Shown here piece after piece: positions 5,935 through 9,977 of a stretch of DNA of 9,977 bases. Both the position numbers and the translations under genes were made by a program. This DNA is from an uncultured Caulobacter sp. (GTDB lineage Bacteria; Pseudomonadota; Alphaproteobacteria; Caulobacterales; Caulobacteraceae): positions 1 to 9,977 of the forward strand of contig CALKHU010000033.1 in the NCBI GenBank assembly GCA_937991555.1. Reading direction: 5' to 3'. Below the pieces are notes generated by a model. The model made no database searches. It saw nothing but the letters and a program-made list of their open reading frames with translations, and had not been told where the DNA came from. Numbering within the stretch: position 1 is the first letter of the stretch; every line of letters begins with the position of its first letter.

Positions 5935-7158
5935 TCAGGCGCTGCGCCGGACCGCCTTGCTGACCTGCCAGGCCATGAACAGCGCCGGCAGGCAGAGGCC
6001 GGCGGCGACCGCGAAAGGTCCGTTGGGGCCGAAGGCGGCGAAGATCGGCGCGGCGCTGAGCGGACCTATGATCCGCGCCAGCGCCCCGGCGGCGGTGTTC
6101 AGGCCCATCATCTCGCCCTGGCGGTCCGAATGCACCGACTTGGAGATGATCGCCCCGAGGTTCGGGAAGGCCAGCGACTGGCCGAGGGCGACGGTGATCA
6201 TGCCGACGACCGCCAGCTGCCAGTTCGGCACCAGCGGCTGCAGGCCGAAACCGATGCAGATCAGGGCCAGGCCCGCCATCAGGGTCGCCGGCTCGCCGAT
6301 TCGCCGCGCCAGCAGGCCCGCGAGCAGGCCCTGGGCGATCGCCGCCGTGATGGCGATGGCCAGGAAGCAGAAGCCGATCTGCTTCGGGCCCCAGCCGAAG
6401 CGGGCCTCGCCCCAGAGGCCGAAGGTCGCCTCCATGCCCGCGAAGCCGGCCATCGAGATCAGGGTCACGCTCAGGGCCCGCCAGACGACGGGATTGGCGA
6501 AGGCGTCGCTGAGCCCCTCGAGCCGCCCGCGTCGCGGGGCGTCCTTGTGGACGTGGCGGGTCTCGCGCACGAACAGGGTCACCCCGACCCCGGCGAGGAC
6601 CGCGAGGCAGGCCGCGAACAGCAGTGGCGCGCGGAAGCCGGCCGTGCCGTCTTCCGTGTGCGCCAGCAGGCCTCCGATCGACGGGCCGGTCATGAAGCCC
6701 AGCGAGAAGGCCGCGCCCATCAGGCCGAGCATGCCGGCGCGCCGGTCCGGCGGAGTGATGTCGGCCATGTAGCCCTGGATGGTCGAGATGTTGCCGGTCA
6801 GGACTCCGCCCACCAGGCGGATCAGGCAGGCGACCCAGAGGTTCGGCGCGAAGGCCAGGAAGACGTAGGTCAGGGCGTTGCCGAAGATGGTGATCATCAG
6901 CACCGGCCGCCGCCCGATGCGGTCCGACAGCCGGCCCCAGATCGGCTCGGCGAAGAAGTTGCCGACCGAGTAGGCGGCGAACAGCACGAACACCTGCCAG
7001 TCCGGCGCGCCGAACGACTTGGCGTAGAACGGCAGCAACGGAATGATCACGCCGAAGCCCGCGATGTTCACGAACACCACGGCGAGCAGGACGTAGAGCG
7101 CCCGACGGTCTCCCTCGGCGGGAGCGCCGGGCGCGGCGGGAGGCGCGTCGGCAGGCAT
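5935..7158 (-). CDS. MFS transporter, TetA-like drug:proton antiporter (DHA1)
   Basis: Inner-membrane secondary transporter of 407 residues with the twelve hydrophobic segments expected of a DHA1 efflux pump. The first segment carries FGVIIPLLPFYA (35-46), as in the TetA(A/B) group. The loop between segments 2 and 3 carries motif A, GRLSDRIGRR (75-84). The TM5 region has FMTGPSIGGLL, the antiporter motif C. The cytoplasmic loop after TM6 is basic (RHVHKDAPRRGR). The start at 7156-7158 (MPADAPP...) gives a short proline/alanine-rich cytoplasmic tail. A GTG at 7219-7221 would add 21 residues without family resemblance. Neither start has a strong Shine-Dalgarno. The substrate cannot be deduced; TetA resemblance does not by itself mean tetracycline resistance. 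The S9 peptidase gene follows after 57 bases. Confidence 0.92.
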   Translation of the reverse strand: MPADAPPAAPGAPAEGDRRALYVLLAVVFVNIAGFGVIIPLLPFYAKSFGAPDWQVFVLFAAYSVGNFFAEPIWGRLSDRIGRRPVLMITIFGNALTYVFLAFAPNLWVACLIRLVGGVLTGNISTIQGYMADITPPDRRAGMLGLMGAAFSLGFMTGPSIGGLLAHTEDGTAGFRAPLLFAACLAVLAGVGVTLFVRETRHVHKDAPRRGRLEGLSDAFANPVVWRALSVTLISMAGFAGMEATFGLWGEARFGWGPKQIGFCFLAIAITAAIAQGLLAGLLARRIGEPATLMAGLALICIGFGLQPLVPNWQLAVVGMITVALGQSLAFPNLGAIISKSVHSDRQGEMMGLNTAAGALARIIGPLSAAPIFAAFGPNGPFAVAAGLCLPALFMAWQVSKAVRRSA

Positions 7159-7168
7159 GAGGGGGCTG

Positions 7169-7197
7169 GCTCTACGCCCGTCCGCGGTCGCTGGCAA
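7169..7197 (-). promoter_or_regulatory. Weak candidate promoter for the MFS gene
   Basis: On the minus strand TTGCCA (7192-7197, five of six to the -35 consensus), a 17-base spacer and TAGAGC (7169-7174, poor -10) lie immediately before the chosen ATG. Transcription from it would give a nearly leaderless message, which is common in alphaproteobacteria and fits the missing Shine-Dalgarno. Confidence 0.25.
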
Positions 7198-7278
7198 ATC
7201 CGCCGGACAGTCGGGACACACGCGACGTCCGCTTCCGAAAGCCGCGCGCCTCCCCGCTACCCCGCGTTCCGAAGGCAG

Positions 7279-7653
7279 TCAGAAGACGCGGATCGCAATG
7301 ACCAGCAGGCCCGCGAGGCAGACGGCGTTCATCGTCAGGGAGGCCGCCAGCAGCGTCTTGTTTCTGGCGACCTGCGCCAGCAGGCCCTGGTTCAGCTCTG
7401 ACGTGCTCTTCGCGAGTTCGCCGAGCGACATCACTTCCGAGCTCAGCAACGACACGTCCGTTTCCAGAGCGTCGATCCGCTCCGCCGGAGTCGGCTTCCT
7501 GCCGCCGGCGGCCTTCTGCCGCGCCGAGCGCTCCTTCAGGCCGGCCGAAATCCTGTCGTAGGCGGCAGTGGCCATTGCGATCGCCTTGGGCGCCTGCTCG
7601 ATCAGCGTTCCCCAGGGAACCGCCGTCGCAATCGTCACAATCGTCCCGGGCAT
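7279..7653 (-). CDS. Small coiled-coil protein with C-terminal membrane anchor, function unknown
   Basis: I do not recognise a family. The product is 124 residues from an ATG at 7651-7653 with a clear AAGGAG Shine-Dalgarno six bases upstream. The frame is open to 7761, but that extension is arginine-rich noise over a hairpin region. Residues 4-32 are an apolar, possibly amphipathic stretch; 38-55 are basic (KERSARQKAAGGRKP); 56-98 have a heptad pattern (I60, L63, V67, L70, V74, L77) suggesting a coiled coil; 101-122 form one transmembrane helix (LLAASLTMNAVCLAGLLVIAI), leaving only two or three residues outside. This is a tail-anchored layout with most of the protein likely in the cytoplasm. 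It lies between infC and the MFS gene on the same strand. Its conservation is untested, but the start signal and domain order make a real gene likely. Confidence 0.72.
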   Translation of the reverse strand: MPGTIVTIATAVPWGTLIEQAPKAIAMATAAYDRISAGLKERSARQKAAGGRKPTPAERIDALETDVSLLSSEVMSLGELAKSTSELNQGLLAQVARNKTLLAASLTMNAVCLAGLLVIAIRVF

Positions 7654-7771
7654 CGCTTCTCCTTGGGGTTGGGCCAGCCTGCGGAGCCGGGCCGCTTCTC
7701 CGTCCCATGATCGGGGACGAGGGAGGCCATCTTCAAGGGGGCGTGGGCGGGCCGCCCGCACCGCCAGACAT

Positions 7772-7804
7772 GGAAACGCCCCGGCCTTGCGGTCCGGGGC
7801 GTTC
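7772..7804 (-). terminator. Terminator-like hairpin after infC
   Basis: On the minus strand GGAACGCCCCGG, a nine-base loop and CCGGGGCG-TTTCC form a 12-base-pair stem with one bulged base, about 25 bases after the infC stop. The tail is only TTTCC, so the poly-T part is weak. A second hairpin, ATCGGTC-GGCGT-GACCGAT at 7809-7827, sits between it and the stop codon. The pair suggests infC is transcribed separately from the genes downstream. Confidence 0.65.
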
Positions 7805-7828
7805 CGAGATCGGTCGGCGTGACCGATC

Positions 7829-8362
7829 CTAGCGCGGGGCCAGGATCATGATCATCTGCCGGCCTTCCATGCGCGGCTCGTACTCGACCTTGGCGACCTC
7901 GTCGAAATCGGCCTTGACCTGCTGAAGCAGCTTCATGCCGAGTTCGGGGTGGGCCATTTCGCGACCGCGGAAGCGGAGCGTGACCTTCACCTTGTCGCCT
8001 TCGTCGAAGAAGCGGTGCATGGCCTTGGCCTTCACATCGTAGTCGTGCTTGTCGATGTTCGGGCGGAGCTTGATTTCCTTGAGCTCGACGACCTTCTGCC
8101 GCTTGCGCGCCTCGTTCTTCTTCTTCTGCTCCTGGAACTTGAACTTGCCGTAGTCCAGGATCTTGCAGACGGGCGGGTTGGCGTTGGGGACGATCTCCAC
8201 CAGGTCGAGGCCGACCTCTTCCGCCGCTTCGAGCGCGGCGCTGATGGGCATCTCACCCTGCTTCTCGCCATTCTGATCAATCAGAAGAACGCGGGGGACG
8301 CGAATGTCTTCGTTCATTCGCGGCCCGTCCTTCACGGGCGGCGTATTGTTGGGACGGCGAAT
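7829..8362 (-). CDS. infC: Translation initiation factor IF-3, probable ATT start
   Basis: IF3 binds the 30S subunit, keeps it apart from 50S, and checks the start codon and initiator tRNA. The N-domain has EIVPNANPPVCKILDYGKFKF, then a lysine-rich linker (QKKKNEARKRQK), then the C-domain with KEIKLRPNIDKHDYDVK and TLRFRGREMAHPELGMKLL, ending EGRQMIMILAPR. The start needs care. GTG at 8333-8335 or ATG at 8315-8317 would cut off conserved sequence: the frame remains open upstream and encodes IRRPNNTPPVKDGPR, which matches the N-terminus I know from alphaproteobacterial IF3. The first codon of that segment is ATT (8360-8362), with CGGAG eight bases upstream and an in-frame TAA at 8384-8386. ATT is the infC start in E. 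coli, where it drives autoregulation. From ATT the product is 177 residues. Identity is secure; the start is well supported but inferred. Confidence 0.95.
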   Translation of the reverse strand: MRRPNNTPPVKDGPRMNEDIRVPRVLLIDQNGEKQGEMPISAALEAAEEVGLDLVEIVPNANPPVCKILDYGKFKFQEQKKKNEARKRQKVVELKEIKLRPNIDKHDYDVKAKAMHRFFDEGDKVKVTLRFRGREMAHPELGMKLLQQVKADFDEVAKVEYEPRMEGRQMIMILAPR

Positions 8363-8428
8363 AGGCGGTGCTCCGAGTGCTGTTTACGCAAAATGGCGCG
8401 GCCGCCGAGGCGTTCCGCGCGTCGCTCC

Positions 8429-8459
8429 GATATATGACCGCGACCCCGGCCGCGATCAA
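8429..8459 (-). promoter_or_regulatory. Candidate infC promoter
   Basis: On the minus strand TTGATC (8454-8459) and TATATC (8429-8434) are separated by 19 bases, slightly long. This TATATC is the clearest AT-rich block in an otherwise GC-rich gap and would give a leader of about 60 bases to the ATT start. It is a weak call from one sequence. Confidence 0.3.
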
Positions 8460-8526
8460 GCGCCGCGCGGCCACAGTCGGCAAAGATCACAAGGCCGCGA
8501 CATGGCTCCGCCGGCGTGGCGCGCCC

Positions 8527-8551
8527 GGAACCTCGCGCGCCGGCGCCGGTT
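8527..8551 (+). promoter_or_regulatory. Candidate EcfG/SigT-type stress promoter for the BON gene
   Basis: GGAAC (8527-8531), a 16-base spacer and GGTT (8548-8551) closely match the GGAAC-N16/17-CGTT promoter of the alphaproteobacterial general stress sigma factor EcfG (SigT in Caulobacter), with one mismatch in the -10 core. It lies upstream of the BON gene on the correct strand and would leave a leader of about 50 bases. OsmY-like BON proteins are often stress-induced, which agrees with it. Confidence 0.45.
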
Positions 8552-8608
8552 CGACCTCCAGGCCCGTTCGACGGGACGGGCGGAACACCGTGCACAGGGA
8601 GTGACATC

Positions 8609-9391
8609 ATGGCTGACAACCGCAACGCGGGCTGGCGGGGGCGCTACGGCTGGGGCGAGACGTCGGGGGCCCGCGGGGGCTTCGGCGAGGAGCGCTACAG
8701 TCCGGAGATGTGGGACCGCGGCGGCGCCTACGACGCCGATTCGATCCTGCAGGGCGGCTACCGCGAAGGCGGGTCCCTGCAGGGCGGTCCTGGACGGGCC
8801 TACCGCGGACGGGAGATGGACGACTACGGGCGCGGCTACGGCGTGGAATGGTCCGAGGACCAGGGTTACGACCGCGCCGCGCGGCGGAACCAGGCGGGCG
8901 AAGGCTACGGCGACCGGTCGTACGACGACGGTCCCTACGCACCCTATGGCCGGCGCCAGCGCCGGGACGGCTACTACGGCGGGGACGTCGGCGGCGACTA
9001 CGGTCGGGGCCGGCGCCCCGGCGAACGCCGCAGCTTTATGCAGCACAACGACTACGTCGAGGCGGTCACCGACGGCGCCGACACGCCGGGCGAGCATCGC
9101 GGGCGGGGGCCCAAGGGCTATCGCCGCTCCGACGAGCGCATCCGGGAGGACATCAACGACCGGCTGACCGACGACTCCTGGCTCGACGCCAGCAACATCG
9201 AGGTGGCGGTCGAGGGCGGCGAGGTCACGCTGAGCGGCTCCGTCGACAGCCGGCAGGCCAAGCGCCGGGCCGAGGACCTCGCCGAACGCGTGTCGGGCGT
9301 CGAGGACGTCCAGAACAACATCAAGGTCAGCCGGTCGTCGGACATCAACGACCAGACCGCCGCCTCGTCGATCGCCGGACCGACGATCTAG
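8609..9391 (+). CDS. BON-domain protein with long disordered Gly/Arg/Tyr/Asp-rich N-terminus
   Basis: Product of 260 residues from the ATG at 8609-8611, preceded by AGGGAG seven to eight bases upstream. The frame is open further upstream, but that part crosses the promoter region. Residues 1-165 are low-complexity, rich in Gly, Arg, Tyr and Asp, with repeated LQGG (DNA repeat CCTGCAGGGCGG at 8746-8757 and 8776-8787) and RGYG/DYGR-like words, and are probably disordered. Residues 171-241 are one BON domain: RRSDERIREDINDRL, then IEVAVEGGEVTLSGSVDSRQAKRRAEDLAERVSGVEDVQNNIKV. BON domains (OsmY, Kbp) bind lipids or other ligands and often act in osmotic or envelope stress. There is no signal peptide, so unlike OsmY it appears cytoplasmic. 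It is the only plus-strand gene and meets the glycosyltransferase tail to tail. Domain call firm, role inferred. Confidence 0.9.
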   Translation: MADNRNAGWRGRYGWGETSGARGGFGEERYSPEMWDRGGAYDADSILQGGYREGGSLQGGPGRAYRGREMDDYGRGYGVEWSEDQGYDRAARRNQAGEGYGDRSYDDGPYAPYGRRQRRDGYYGGDVGGDYGRGRRPGERRSFMQHNDYVEAVTDGADTPGEHRGRGPKGYRRSDERIREDINDRLTDDSWLDASNIEVAVEGGEVTLSGSVDSRQAKRRAEDLAERVSGVEDVQNNIKVSRSSDINDQTAASSIAGPTI

Positions 9392-9977
9392 AGCGGCAGG
9401 AGCGAGTTGGCGGCCGTGGCCACGGTCTCGACCGCCAGCTGGTCCAGGCTGGGCGCCTGAAGCACCGCCACGTGGCCGCGCGGCGCGGTGAGCAGGGCGT
9501 CCGGCTCGTCCGGCACCACGGCGATGGTCGGCGCGCCGGCCGCGGCGATGAGGTGCATCGGGCCGGTATTGTTGCCGACGGCCAGGGCCGCCCGGGCCCC
9601 GAGGACCGCGATCTGCGAGAAGTCGGTGCGCCCGGTCAGGTCGCGGGCGTTGCCGGCGGCCTTCTGGATCGTGCGGGCCAGGGCGCTGTCCTGCGGACCG
9701 CCGATGATGACGATGTCGTAGCCGCGTTCGCGCAGCCGCCGGGCCAGCTCGCAATAGCGGTCCAGCGGCCAGCGCTTCTCCGGACGGTTCTCGACGCCGC
9801 CCGGCACCATCAGCACGAACGGCCGCGGCGGCGGCGCGCCGGCCACGGGCCGCGGCTCCTGGACCCTGCGCAGGATCCAGCTGAGGTCCGGCGCGGGCGC
9901 ATCCCCCGGGGCGGTCGGGGCGCCGGGCCAGATGCCCGCCACCTGCAGCTGCTCGGCCTGCCGCTCAAGGGTGTGCA
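9388..9977 (-). CDS. Glycosyltransferase family 9 (heptosyltransferase-like), 5' part outside window
   Basis: C-terminal 196 or so residues of a GT9 enzyme, the family of ADP-heptose:LPS heptosyltransferases (WaaC, WaaF, WaaQ) that add sugars to the lipopolysaccharide core at the inner face of the inner membrane. The visible part begins HTLERQAEQLQVAGI, typical of the linker before the second Rossmann fold. It then has VLMVPGGVENRPEKRWP (nucleotide-sugar-binding turn with the K-R-W-P motif), YDIVIIGGPQDSALA, and GNNTGPMHLIAAAGAPTIAV, the family signature. The frame is open to the right edge, so the start is off the window; an internal GTG at 9942 is not the start. The TAG stop (9388-9390) overlaps the BON gene stop through the palindrome CTAG. 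It could act on a sugar other than heptose, since GT9 members are diverse. Confidence 0.9.
   Translation of the reverse strand, partial: HTLERQAEQLQVAGIWPGAPTAPGDAPAPDLSWILRRVQEPRPVAGAPPPRPFVLMVPGGVENRPEKRWPLDRYCELARRLRERGYDIVIIGGPQDSALARTIQKAAGNARDLTGRTDFSQIAVLGARAALAVGNNTGPMHLIAAAGAPTIAVVPDEPDALLTAPRGHVAVLQAPSLDQLAVETVATAANSLLPL

Noticed and set aside
5935..7158. Calling the MFS gene a tetracycline resistance determinant
   Set aside because: TetA-like motifs are shared by many DHA1 pumps of unknown substrate. The chromosomal setting and lack of a TetR partner give no support.
7159..7221. Upstream GTG start for the MFS transporter
   Set aside because: The 21 added residues are Cys/Pro-rich and unlike MFS N-termini. 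The ATG at 7158 already leaves a cytoplasmic tail before the first membrane segment. The choice is not certain, as neither start has a strong ribosome site.
8456..9754. Minus-strand frame of 432 codons across the BON gene and the glycosyltransferase
   Set aside because: It crosses two well-supported genes in a different frame, and its product is Ala/Arg/Pro/Val-rich without motifs.
1..9977. CRISPR array, tRNA, rRNA or insertion sequence
   Set aside because: No regularly spaced direct repeats, tRNA cloverleaf, rRNA stretch or transposase-like protein was seen on either strand.

Overview
The window is about 10 kb of very GC-rich DNA from an alphaproteobacterium, most likely Caulobacterales (Caulobacter, Phenylobacterium or Brevundimonas type). 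This assignment is inference. It rests on the base composition, the alphaproteobacterial N-terminus of IF3 (RRP...PVKDGPR), the S9 and S41 exported peptidases common in that order, and a CTCATCCGG/CTTCTCCC-type palindromic intergenic repeat of the kind scattered through such genomes.

Layout. All genes run on the minus strand except one. From the right edge leftward: the 3' part of a family-9 (heptosyltransferase-like) glycosyltransferase (9388-9977), which meets a plus-strand BON-domain gene (8609-9391) tail to tail with shared stop bases; an intergenic region with promoters for both directions; infC (IF3), best started at a rare ATT codon at 8360-8362; a terminator-like hairpin; a small coiled-coil, tail-anchored protein; an MFS drug antiporter followed by an exported S9 prolyl-oligopeptidase-family peptidase; a MarR regulator overlapping by ATGA with an exported S41 peptidase; then rpmI-rplT (L35, L20) with their own promoter and leader; a strong intrinsic terminator; a double palindromic repeat; and pheS, complete except for its last few codons at the left edge.

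How the genes fit together. The order infC ... rpmI-rplT ... pheS is the conserved translation-gene order known from E. coli and many other bacteria. Here about 6 kb with five unrelated genes (membrane protein, efflux pump, two exported peptidases, MarR regulator) lies between infC and rpmI, all in the same orientation. infC has its own terminator-like hairpin, and rpmI has its own promoter and a structured leader, so the ancient operon seems to have become separate units. The BON gene has a near-consensus EcfG/SigT (general stress response) promoter.

No wholly new system is visible. The observations most worth checking are the ATT start of infC, the split translation operon, the hairpin directly ahead of rpmI, the BIME-like cruciform repeat, and the stress-type promoter before the BON gene. 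No stretch longer than 300 bases lacks a gene, and I saw no tRNA, rRNA, CRISPR array, insertion sequence or transposase.
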